A stretch of DNA of 6,281 bases from contig DAWK01000137.1 in assembly GCA_002509745.1 (NCBI GenBank), forward strand, positions 1-6,281, read 5' to 3'. Under the pieces are notes generated by a model that saw only the letters and a list, made by a program, of their open reading frames with translations, was not told the DNA's origin and did not search any database. The stretch comes from Methanobacteriaceae archaeon UBA349 (lineage in GTDB: Archaea > Methanobacteriota > Methanobacteria > Methanobacteriales > Methanobacteriaceae). Below are positions 1 through 5,921 of the stretch, one piece after another. Numbering within the stretch: position 1 is the stretch's first letter; every line of letters begins with the position of its first letter. The position numbers and the translations under genes are program-made.

Positions 1-14
1 TATTCAAAATACCT

Positions 15-22
15 CAGGAGAG
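15..22 (+). promoter_or_regulatory. Shine-Dalgarno sequence of valS
   Basis: CAGGAGAG lies with its AGGAG core (16-20) eight bases before the ATG at 29. This supports that ATG as the start. The promoter must lie outside the window, since only 28 bases precede the gene. Confidence 0.75.
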
Positions 23-28
23 AGGAAA

Positions 29-2692
29 ATGACAGTTGATGATATTCCAAAGGATTACGACCACAAAAAAGAAGAATATTGGCAGAAAACATGGCAAAAA
101 AATCAACTTCACAAGTTCATTGGTGATGGAACCCGCCCTAGATACATAATTGACACCCCACCACCATATCCTACTGGTTCTATTCACATGGGCCACGTTT
201 TAAACTGGGCTTACATTGATATGAATGCTCGTTTTAAAAGGATGAAAGGTTTCGATGTGATGTTTCCACAAGGATGGGATTGTCACGGCCTTCCCACAGA
301 AGTGAAAGTGGAAGAAACCAATAATATTAAGAAAAATGACGTTTCTCGTGAAGAATTTAGGCAGATGTGTGTAGATTTGACCCGGGACAATATTGCTATG
401 ATGAAAACTCAGATGCAGTCCATGGGATTTTCACAGGACTGGAGCAGGGAATTTGTAACCATGACTCCAGAATACATGCACAAAACCCAGTTATCTTTCC
501 TTAAAATGTTTGAAAAGGGCCTGATTTACCAGGGAATTCACCCAGTTAACTGGTGTCCTCGTTGTGAGACGGCTATTGCCTTTGCTGAGGTAGAATATCA
601 GGAAAATGAAACTTACTTAAACTACTTGGAGTTTCCGGCAGAAGACGGCGAAAAAGGAGTAATGATTGCTACTACTCGTCCAGAACTCTTATCTGCATGT
701 GTGGCGGTGGTAGTACATCCAGATGATGAAAGATATCATGATTTAACTGGTAGGAAAGTTCAAATCCCTATATTCGGCAGGAACGTAAAAATAATCACGG
801 ATACTGAGGTAGACCCGGAATTTGGTACGGGAGCAGTCATGATCTGTACCTTTGGTGATAAAACAGATGTTTCTTGGGTCAATAAATATGATCTGGATAT
901 TATAGAGGCCATTGATGAGAAAGGAATAATGACTGAAGTTGCTGGAAAATATCAGGGACTCACCATGCCTCAATGTAAACAACAGACCATTGAAGATCTG
1001 GAAAAAGAAGGATTTTTAGTTAAAAAGGAAAATGTAGACCAGAATGTTGGCCAATGCTGGAGATGTAAAACTCCTATTGAAATTTTAGTCAAAAAACAAT
1101 GGTTTGTAGCTGTAAAAGAACTCTCCAAAGAAGTAGAAGAAGCAGCCAATACTATGGATTGGATTCCTGAGCACATGAAAATTAGATTACTTAATTGGTC
1201 GGAATCTATGGAATGGGACTGGTGTATTTCCCGTCAGAGGATTTTTGCCACACCAATTCCAGTATGGTACTGTAAAGACTGTGGGAAAGTTCATGTAGCA
1301 TCTGCGGAAATGATTCCTATTGATCCCACTCAAAAACAACCAAAAAACCCATGTGAATGTGGTTGCAGTGAGTTTTTAGGTGAAGAAGATGTTTTAGATA
1401 CCTGGATGGACAGTTCCATATCTCCTTTATCCATTGCTGGATGGCCAGATCCTATTTATGAAAATTACTTCCCTGCAGATTTAAGGCCACAAGGACACGA
1501 TATTATTCGGACCTGGGCTTTTTACACTACTTTAAGATGCAAAGCACTCACTGGAAAAGAACCATTCTCTCAAATTGTGGTTAATGGTATGGTTTTCGGT
1601 GAAGACGGTCATAAAATGAGTAAATCCCGAGGCAATGTAATTGCTCCAGAAGTCGTTTTAGAAGATTATGGTACAGATGCACTCCGATTATGGGCCTCCA
1701 ACAGTGTGCCTGGTTCTGATGTTCCTTTTGCCTGGAAAGATGTTAAATATGGATATAAATTTTTGAGAAAGTTCTGGAATGCATTTAGATTTATCAGTAT
1801 GCATATTTTTGACTTTGATGGGGAAGAAAAACAGATTAAACAGAATCTTAACCCCATGGATAGCTGGATTTTATCTAAGCTCAATCAATTAGTATTGGAT
1901 TCAACTGAGGCCATGGAAAATTTCAACTTCGCCCAAGTAGTCAATAAAACTCAGAGCTTTATCTGGCACGATTTCTGTGATGAATACATAGAATCGGTTA
2001 AATACAGGCTTTATGGGGATAAAGCCAGCCCTGAATCAAAACAGGCAGCTCAGTACACCTTAAAAACGGTGGTTGAAACTTCATTAAAGATATTGTCCCC
2101 TATAACTCCTCACTTTACAGAAGAAGTTTATCAACATTTAGGATATGATTCCAGTATCCATCAAACTTCCTGGCCTGAAGTTCAAACTGATTTAATCAAT
2201 GCTGAGATGGAAAAACAGGGCGATGTGGGAGTGGAAATAATTGGAGAGCTTAGAAGGTTTAAATCATCCTCTAAAATACCTTTAAATGCTCAATTGAAGT
2301 CAACTATTATTTATACTACCAATTCTGGAATTTATGAAGAGATTGAACCATTATTAATGGATATTAAAGGAACTCTCAATATTCTGGATTTGAAACTGGA
2401 AACTGGAAAACCAGATACTCAGGAGATTGTGGTGGAAATCACCCCACTTATGAGTAAAATTGGCCCGGAATTTAAGGGAGACGCTCCTAAGATATTAGGA
2501 TATTTACAATCTAGAGAACCTCAGGAAATCGCCCAAACCCTGGTAAATGATGGAGAAATCATCATTGAAGGCCATAAAATTACCGAAGATTACATGACTA
2601 TGAAAAAAGAGTCAGTAGGCAAAACTGGGGAAAAAGTAGAGATTATACATCCTGAAAAGATGGATATTGTATTGGAAATTGTTATTAGATAA
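29..2692 (+). CDS. valS: valine--tRNA ligase (archaeal-type valyl-tRNA synthetase)
   Basis: This cytoplasmic class Ia synthetase charges tRNA-Val with valine using ATP and hydrolyses mischarged Thr-tRNA. The 887 residues start with the ValRS opening [13 protein letters not shown]. The class I signature is [13 protein letters not shown] (HMGH at 53-56) and the KMSKS loop is exact at 529-533. The CP1 editing domain carries TTRP at 215-218. WDWCISRQ (396-403) and DTWMDSS (457-463) are catalytic-core motifs in the form I associate with archaeal ValRS. Cysteine pairs CPRC (176-179), CWRC (343-346), CKDC (415-418) and the CECGC cluster (442-446) suggest structural zinc. A helical anticodon-binding domain spans roughly 640-790. 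The C-terminus (about 800-887, with [14 protein letters not shown]) is the small archaeal tail, not the long coiled-coil arm of bacterial ValRS, which fits the length. Two in-frame stops, TAA TAA, end the gene. IleRS is the nearest alternative, but the N-terminus and the [18 protein letters not shown] block favour ValRS. Confidence 0.97.
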   Translation: MTVDDIPKDYDHKKEEYWQKTWQKNQLHKFIGDGTRPRYIIDTPPPYPTGSIHMGHVLNWAYIDMNARFKRMKGFDVMFPQGWDCHGLPTEVKVEETNNIKKNDVSREEFRQMCVDLTRDNIAMMKTQMQSMGFSQDWSREFVTMTPEYMHKTQLSFLKMFEKGLIYQGIHPVNWCPRCETAIAFAEVEYQENETYLNYLEFPAEDGEKGVMIATTRPELLSACVAVVVHPDDERYHDLTGRKVQIPIFGRNVKIITDTEVDPEFGTGAVMICTFGDKTDVSWVNKYDLDIIEAIDEKGIMTEVAGKYQGLTMPQCKQQTIEDLEKEGFLVKKENVDQNVGQCWRCKTPIEILVKKQWFVAVKELSKEVEEAANTMDWIPEHMKIRLLNWSESMEWDWCISRQRIFATPIPVWYCKDCGKVHVASAEMIPIDPTQKQPKNPCECGCSEFLGEEDVLDTWMDSSISPLSIAGWPDPIYENYFPADLRPQGHDIIRTWAFYTTLRCKALTGKEPFSQIVVNGMVFGEDGHKMSKSRGNVIAPEVVLEDYGTDALRLWASNSVPGSDVPFAWKDVKYGYKFLRKFWNAFRFISMHIFDFDGEEKQIKQNLNPMDSWILSKLNQLVLDSTEAMENFNFAQVVNKTQSFIWHDFCDEYIESVKYRLYGDKASPESKQAAQYTLKTVVETSLKILSPITPHFTEEVYQHLGYDSSIHQTSWPEVQTDLINAEMEKQGDVGVEIIGELRRFKSSSKIPLNAQLKSTIIYTTNSGIYEEIEPLLMDIKGTLNILDLKLETGKPDTQEIVVEITPLMSKIGPEFKGDAPKILGYLQSREPQEIAQTLVNDGEIIIEGHKITEDYMTMKKESVGKTGEKVEIIHPEKMDIVLEIVIR

Positions 2693-2702
2693 TAAATTAG
2701 AT

Positions 2703-2750
2703 ATTTAGGAAGATTATATAATGATAATTTAAATTAAATTATTCCTAAAT
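2703..2750. repeat. 9-bp inverted repeat around a TATA box upstream of aroA
   Basis: ATTTAGGAA (2703-2711) is the exact reverse complement of TTCCTAAAT (2742-2750), with 30 bases between. The left arm abuts a TATA-like box (2714-2721) where the BRE would sit. The right arm falls where transcription from that box would begin (about 25 bases on). The arrangement could be an operator pair or, in RNA, a valS 3' hairpin. The sequence does not decide between these. Confidence 0.5.
2705..2721 (+). promoter_or_regulatory. candidate aroA promoter 1 (BRE + TATA)
   Basis: TTATATAA at 2714-2721 is a good archaeal TATA box, preceded by the purine-rich AGGAAGA (2707-2713) as a BRE candidate. Transcription would start near 2742, giving a leader of about 77 nt before the ATG at 2819. 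The surroundings are extremely A+T-rich, so chance matches are easy. Confidence 0.4.
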
Positions 2751-2768
2751 TGTCTTTTAATAAAATCT

Positions 2769-2777
2769 TTTATAAAT
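2769..2777 (+). promoter_or_regulatory. candidate aroA promoter 2 (TATA)
   Basis: TTTATAAAT matches the archaeal box A, with AAAA just upstream (2762-2765) as a weak BRE. The predicted start near 2798 would give a short leader of about 20 nt before aroA. If this promoter is used, the in-frame TTG at 2750 cannot be the start codon. Confidence 0.4.
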
Positions 2778-2818
2778 TTCGAGATAGAATTTTTAATATC
2801 ATATTAAAGCGTGGGAAA

Positions 2819-4090
2819 ATGGAGCTTGTAGTCAAAAAATCTTCAAAAATTTCAGGAGTAGTTAAAGCACCTCCTTCCAAAAGTTATACTCATCGAGGAG
2901 TAATTATAGCTTCTCTTGCCAATGGAAAATCTTTTTTGAATGATCCTTTATCTTCAGAAGATACTTTAGCGTCTCTAAACGCTTGTGAATCTTTCGGAAG
3001 CAATATCCAAAAAATTGATGGTCAGTGGGTGGTAGATGGAGTTGATGGAATCTTAAAAACTCCGGAAGATGTGATTGATGTCAAAAATTCGGGAACAACT
3101 CTGCGTATCATGACATCAGTAGCTGGACTCGCTCCAAACCACTCTGTATTCACGGGCGATAGTTCTTTAAGGACCCGGCCTATGCAGTACTTGCTTGATG
3201 CTCTGGAACCGTTAGGTGTCTCAGCAGTGTCTTCTAGGGCCAACGGACGTCCTCCTATTATTGTTCAAGGTGGCTTTAAGGGAGGAAAAACTTCAATTCC
3301 AGGAAATGTAAGCTCACAATTCATTTCATCCATTATCATTGCTGGTGCTCTTGCTGAAGAACCTGTAGAACTGCAAATCGTGGGAGAATTTATTTCTGAA
3401 TCTTATGTAGATATGACTCGCCATGTTATGAGTAAATTCGGAGTTAAAGCAGATTATAACTCTTCTGATAGAATATTTTCAGTCAAACCTCAAGAATACC
3501 AGGCCACAGAATACACGGTAGAGGGAGATTATTCATCTGCATCATATCTAGCTGGGGCGGCAGCAATATCTGATGGGGAATTAACTATAAAAAACCTATT
3601 TAAAGATTCTAAACAGGGAGATAAAGTTATTTTAGACATTATTTCACAGATGGGTGCGGATGTAGAAATCAATAAGGATAATGTTGTGGTCAAAGGCAAT
3701 GGTGAATTAAATGGGATAAATATTGATTTGCACAATGCTCCTGACCTTTTACCAACTTTATCTGCATTAGGGGCCCTGGCCCAAGGCACCACTACAATTA
3801 GTGGGGTTGAACACGCCAGATTCAAGGAAACAGATCGTATCAGTACTTGTACCCAGGAACTGACTAAATTGGGAGTTAAGGTCAAGGAAAAAAAGGATGG
3901 TATGATTATTGAAGGTGGAGTTAAATCCGGTGTGGTGAAATCTCATGGTGATCACCGTTTGGTAATGGCCTTAAGTTTAATTGGCCTTAAATGTGGGGTT
4001 AAAATAGAAAATGCTGGTGTGCATGATGTTTCATTCCCGAATTATCCGGCCATTATGAATAAATTAGGATGTAATATGGAACTAAAATAA
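2819..4090 (+). CDS. aroA: 3-phosphoshikimate 1-carboxyvinyltransferase (EPSP synthase)
   Basis: The enzyme joins phosphoenolpyruvate to shikimate 3-phosphate, the penultimate step to chorismate, in the cytoplasm. From the ATG at 2819 it has 423 residues, the usual family length. Family motifs are all present: PPSKSYTHR (18-26, with K21, S22 and R26 at the substrate site), NSGTTLR (90-96), LRTRPM (117-122), GNVSSQF (162-168), the catalytic-Asp motif PDLLPTL (D309), FKETDR (335-340; E337 and R340) and GDHRLVMA (377-384; R380). The C-terminal SFPNYPAI block is also intact. The frame stays open upstream to a TTG at 2750, but those 23 residues are hydrophobic/basic, match nothing in the family and overlap the promoter-like DNA. 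MELVVKKSSKISG is the normal N-terminus. The SD match before the ATG is weak (GTGGG at 2812-2816). The gene lies 126 bp after valS and probably has its own promoter. Confidence 0.96.
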   Translation: MELVVKKSSKISGVVKAPPSKSYTHRGVIIASLANGKSFLNDPLSSEDTLASLNACESFGSNIQKIDGQWVVDGVDGILKTPEDVIDVKNSGTTLRIMTSVAGLAPNHSVFTGDSSLRTRPMQYLLDALEPLGVSAVSSRANGRPPIIVQGGFKGGKTSIPGNVSSQFISSIIIAGALAEEPVELQIVGEFISESYVDMTRHVMSKFGVKADYNSSDRIFSVKPQEYQATEYTVEGDYSSASYLAGAAAISDGELTIKNLFKDSKQGDKVILDIISQMGADVEINKDNVVVKGNGELNGINIDLHNAPDLLPTLSALGALAQGTTTISGVEHARFKETDRISTCTQELTKLGVKVKEKKDGMIIEGGVKSGVVKSHGDHRLVMALSLIGLKCGVKIENAGVHDVSFPNYPAIMNKLGCNMELK

Positions 4091-4136
4091 ACTTTTAAAT
4101 TTTATAATTATTTTATATTATTTTATAGATCTAAAT

Positions 4137-4171
4137 GGAGTTTCTTCCTTCTCTCTTTTTTATTCTTTTTT
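4137..4171 (+). terminator. oligo-T terminator after aroA
   Basis: A pyrimidine-dominated run begins about 47 bases after the aroA stop and contains two T6 tracts (4156-4161 and 4166-4171). Archaeal RNA polymerase terminates at such T-runs on the coding strand, with no hairpin needed. I see no strong hairpin directly before it. Confidence 0.55.
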
Positions 4172-4222
4172 AATTTAAAATATAAATCAATCTGGGATAA
4201 AGAGTAAAAAAAATAATTAAGA

Positions 4223-4247
4223 GATTTCAATATCAATATCTGAAATT
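4223..4247 (+). repeat. small hairpin containing a repeated 11-mer (copy 1)
   Basis: ATTTCA (4224-4229) pairs with TGAAAT (4241-4246) around an 11-base loop, and G4223 could wobble with U4247. The 11-mer TTCAATATCAA (4226-4236) inside it recurs exactly 100 bases downstream at 4326-4336, before the DedA-like gene. A+T-rich DNA produces such matches easily, so function is uncertain. Confidence 0.3.
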
Positions 4248-4305
4248 GTAAATAATGTAATGAAACTCTCAAATAATGATCAGTTCTTTTAATAAATAAT
4301 AGGGT

Positions 4306-4330
4306 TTGAATTCATTTTATTTGGATTCAA
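4306..4330 (+). repeat. 9-bp hairpin upstream of the DedA-like gene
   Basis: TTGAATTCA (4306-4314) and TGGATTCAA (4322-4330) pair along all nine positions in RNA, with one G-U wobble and a 7-base loop. It ends 41 bases before the ATG at 4372. The right arm overlaps the second copy of TTCAATATCAA (4326-4336). It could be a leader hairpin or a protein-binding palindrome. Confidence 0.4.
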
Positions 4331-4343
4331 TATCAAATACCAA

Positions 4344-4351
4344 TTTAATAT
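4344..4351 (+). promoter_or_regulatory. candidate TATA box of the DedA-like gene
   Basis: TTTAATAT lies about 25 bases before the ATG, so transcription would start at or near the start codon and the message would be leaderless or nearly so. AAATACCAA upstream is a possible BRE. Against this, GGGG at 4360-4363 is SD-like at a usable distance. An alternative box, TTTAATAAAT at 4288-4297, would give a leader of about 50 nt. Confidence 0.3.
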
Positions 4352-4371
4352 TGTTCAATGGGGCTTAATTC

Positions 4372-5004
4372 ATGCTTGAAGAACTAACAACGCTTTTACA
4401 AAATTTTATAATAAGTTATGGCGCATTAGGAATCTTTTTTGCCAGCATTCTGGAACAGATTATTGCTCCTATTCCTTCCACAGCAGTTATAATGGGATCC
4501 AGTTTTTTTATAATGGGGAATTCTCAAGTTTCATTTTTTTCATTAGAAAAACTATTTTTATTCATAGCGCTGCCAGTTGCCTTTGGAGTCACTATTGGTG
4601 CTTTAATTATTTATGGTGTAGTATATAAAATTGGTAAGCCATTTGTTGATAGATGGGGCAAATTTATAGGATTATCCTGGGAAGAAATAGAAAAAACCGA
4701 GGAAAAATACTCAAAAAGTAATTCACTGCTTTTATTTCTATTTATGACCTGGGCTATTCCTATTTTCCCCAGCGTAGTCATAAGTGCGTTTTGTGGTTTC
4801 ATTAAATTTGATATTAAAAAATATATTTATGTAACTTTTTTAGGGACTCTGGTTAAGGCCTTTGTTTTAGGATTTGTGGCCTGGCAGTTTGGAAGTTTAT
4901 ACTCTTCTTTGGGGCCTAAAATGGGTATTTCAGAAGATCTGGTTTTAATTGGATTGATAATAGCTTTCATAGTTATTATTACCCATAAAAAATACAAAAA
5001 ATAG
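4372..5004 (+). CDS. DedA/VTT-family integral membrane protein
   Basis: This is a 210-residue, strongly hydrophobic protein with the layout of the DedA (VTT, SNARE-associated) family. Bacterial members are implicated in undecaprenyl-phosphate recycling, membrane potential and drug or pH tolerance; the archaeal role is not established. Membrane segments lie roughly at 12-34, 62-84, 118-143 (re-entrant plus helix), 150-173 and 188-204. The N-terminal family block LEQIIAPIPSTAVIMG (27-42) keeps E28, P33 and P35, but has T37 where many members have Glu. The second block, TWAIPIFPSVVISAFCGF (126-143), keeps the prolines P130 and P133 and the final Gly, but lacks the arginines usually found around the first proline. 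A charged loop (about 103-116, EEIEKTEEKYSK) separates the halves and the tail is basic (HKKYKK). The gene lies 39 bp before mntP in the same direction, so the two may share a transcript. I am fairly sure of the family and unsure of the substrate. Confidence 0.8.
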   Translation: MLEELTTLLQNFIISYGALGIFFASILEQIIAPIPSTAVIMGSSFFIMGNSQVSFFSLEKLFLFIALPVAFGVTIGALIIYGVVYKIGKPFVDRWGKFIGLSWEEIEKTEEKYSKSNSLLLFLFMTWAIPIFPSVVISAFCGFIKFDIKKYIYVTFLGTLVKAFVLGFVAWQFGSLYSSLGPKMGISEDLVLIGLIIAFIVIITHKKYKK

Positions 5005-5043
5005 ATAATTAAAATAATATAATTAATTTAAAGAGTTTTTAAC

Positions 5044-5589
5044 ATGGATTTAATTTCTATATTCTTATTAGCAGTAGGGCTGGCCATGGATGCCTTCAGT
5101 GTTTCCATTACCAGAGGATTAACTTTAAAATGTAATATTAAGTACGCTCTAATTATTGCCATATTTTTTGGAGGATTTCAGGCAATAATGCCAGTACTGG
5201 GCTGGTATTCTGGCATGCAACTTCAAAGTCTTATTTCTACAGTTGCTCCCTGGATCGCATTTATACTTTTAGCTGCAATCGGTATCAAAATGATTTATGA
5301 GAGTTTCTCATCAGAAGAAGAATGTAAATTTTTTTCACTTAAAGACTTATTGGTTCTTTCTATTGCAACCAGTATTGATGCCTTTGCCGTTGGTGTGACC
5401 TTTGCTATTTTAAACATTTCCATAATCACGCCGATTATAATCATTGGGCTAGTAACATTTGTTCTTTCATTCATAGGAGTTTATATTGGGAAAAATGTGG
5501 GCCATCTATTTGGAAATAAAATAGAGATTCTGGGTGGCCTAATTTTGATAGGAATTGGACTTAAAATACTACTGGAAAACATATTATAA
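5044..5589 (+). CDS. mntP: putative manganese efflux pump MntP
   Basis: This 181-residue membrane protein of the MntP (YebN, DUF204) family is expected to export Mn2+ and prevent its toxic build-up. Bacterial MntP proteins are of similar size. Six membrane helices are visible at about 3-22, 35-57, 66-85, 103-122, 127-148 and 161-179. The two repeat halves show the family signatures: GLAMDAFSVSITRG (12-25, D16) and ATSIDAFAVGVTFA (108-121, D112). These intramembrane Asp residues are the family's expected metal-site residues. FFGGFQAIMPVLGWYSG (41-57) is also characteristic. The loop between helices 3 and 4 is acidic (EEEC, 91-94). Only a weak SD (AAAGAG, 5030-5035) precedes the ATG, and the 39-bp gap after the DedA-like gene is too short for the Mn2+ yybP-ykoY riboswitch often found with bacterial mntP. 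Regulation is therefore probably transcriptional or shared with the upstream gene. Confidence 0.93.
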   Translation: MDLISIFLLAVGLAMDAFSVSITRGLTLKCNIKYALIIAIFFGGFQAIMPVLGWYSGMQLQSLISTVAPWIAFILLAAIGIKMIYESFSSEEECKFFSLKDLLVLSIATSIDAFAVGVTFAILNISIITPIIIIGLVTFVLSFIGVYIGKNVGHLFGNKIEILGGLILIGIGLKILLENIL

Positions 5590-5605
5590 AATTTGAAAAA
5601 TGAAG

Positions 5606-5642
5606 TTTAAAAATTATTAATTTATTTAAATAATTTTTTAAA
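5606..5642 (+). terminator. terminator-like hairpin with T-run after mntP
   Basis: TTTAAAAATTATT (5606-5618) pairs with AATAATTTTTTAAA (5629-5642) with one bulged T and a 10-base loop. The right arm contains T6 (5634-5639). It begins 17 bases after the mntP stop. All pairs are A-T, so the T-run is likely more important than the stem. Confidence 0.5.
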
Positions 5643-5719
5643 AATCAATTCTTAAATATAACTTCTCAATCTAACTTATTCTATATTCTCCCCTAAAATT
5701 CAAGTAATTTCTTTATCTT

Positions 5720-5747
5720 CTCAGTAGATTTTACTCAGTAGATTTTA
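5720..5747. repeat. perfect tandem duplication, 2 x 14 bp
   Basis: CTCAGTAGATTTTA occurs twice head to tail (5720-5733 and 5734-5747) with no mismatch, and the match ends sharply on both sides. It lies just upstream of the first TATA-like box of the GTPase control region. It could be a paired regulator site or a recent replication-slippage duplication. Confidence 0.75.
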
Positions 5748-5749
5748 GA

Positions 5750-5762
5750 TATAAAAATATAA
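5750..5762 (+). promoter_or_regulatory. candidate distal TATA box of the GTPase gene
   Basis: TATAAAAATATAA resembles an archaeal TATA box. Transcription from it would start near 5778, just before the palindrome at 5784-5799, so that palindrome would be in the 5' end of this transcript. It is weaker than the box at 5812. Confidence 0.3.
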
Positions 5763-5783
5763 TTAAAGGTGTAACATTGGATT

Positions 5784-5799
5784 TCACTCTAAAGAGTGA
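5784..5799. promoter_or_regulatory. 7-2-7 palindrome, candidate operator
   Basis: TCACTCT and AGAGTGA are exact reverse complements separated by AA. The site has more G+C than its surroundings and ends 12 bases before the proximal TATA box (5812), next to the BRE position. That is a typical place for an archaeal activator or repressor dimer. I do not recognise the motif as that of a known regulator. Confidence 0.5.
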
Positions 5800-5802
5800 T
5801 TA

Positions 5803-5819
5803 GTAACAAATTATATAAA
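5803..5819 (+). promoter_or_regulatory. main candidate promoter of the GTPase gene (BRE + TATA)
   Basis: TATATAAA at 5812-5819 is close to the archaeal consensus and is preceded by GTAACAAA (5803-5810) as a BRE candidate. The predicted start is near 5840, giving a leader of about 80 nt before the ATG at 5922. Confidence 0.55.
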
Positions 5820-5909
5820 AGATAAAGTTTATTTTATTATTAGTTAAGGAGTAGTTAATTGGTGGGGGCTTTTAGGCTACTAATAATATCTCATTTTTCA
5901 TAAATCTTT

Positions 5910-5918
5910 AAGGATGGG
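5910..5918 (+). promoter_or_regulatory. ribosome binding site of the GTPase gene
   Basis: AAGGATGGG precedes the ATG at 5922 and offers an imperfect SD match (AGGA at 5911-5914). The ATG at 5914 is out of frame. An in-frame TAA at 5901 blocks any longer N-terminus, so 5922 is the first usable ATG. Confidence 0.5.
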
Positions 5919-5921
5919 AAC

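Larger units (their letters stand above)
5590..5921. other. 332-bp gap between mntP and the GTPase gene: terminator plus control region
   Basis: I see no convincing gene here. In order it holds an A+T-rich hairpin with a T6 run (5606-5642), a pyrimidine-rich stretch (about 5646-5720), a perfect 14-bp tandem duplication (5720-5747), a first TATA-like box (about 5750-5757), a 7-2-7 palindrome (5784-5799), a stronger TATA box (5812-5819), and a leader of about 80 nt. The leader contains an AAGGAG (5846-5851) that serves a possible 13-codon ORF (5862-5903) and not the GTPase itself. Confidence 0.6.

Noticed and set aside
3529..3885. 118-codon open frame on the - strand inside aroA
   Set aside because: It lies antisense to fully conserved EPSP synthase motifs, has no recognisable features or SD, and is explained as a shadow of the aroA frame. 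The shorter antisense frames in valS, aroA and the DedA-like gene are rejected for the same reason.
4107..4127. Tandem ATTATTTTAT x 2 after aroA
   Set aside because: It is exact, but consists only of A and T in a low-complexity stretch, so chance or slippage suffices.
4138..4268. 7-bp inverted pair GAGTTTC (4138-4144) and GAAACTC (4262-4268)
   Set aside because: It is short and 117 bases apart; such pairs are expected by chance in a gap of this size.
5005..5043. Mn2+-sensing yybP-ykoY riboswitch before mntP
   Set aside because: Only 39 A+T-rich bases separate the genes, too few for the aptamer, and no G+C-rich helices are present.
5851..5880. Structured RNA around the GGTGGGGG stretch in the GTPase leader
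   Set aside because: Only GTAG/CTAC plus two wobbles can pair around a large loop. The G-run has no C-rich partner nearby and stands alone, so it cannot form a quadruplex by itself.
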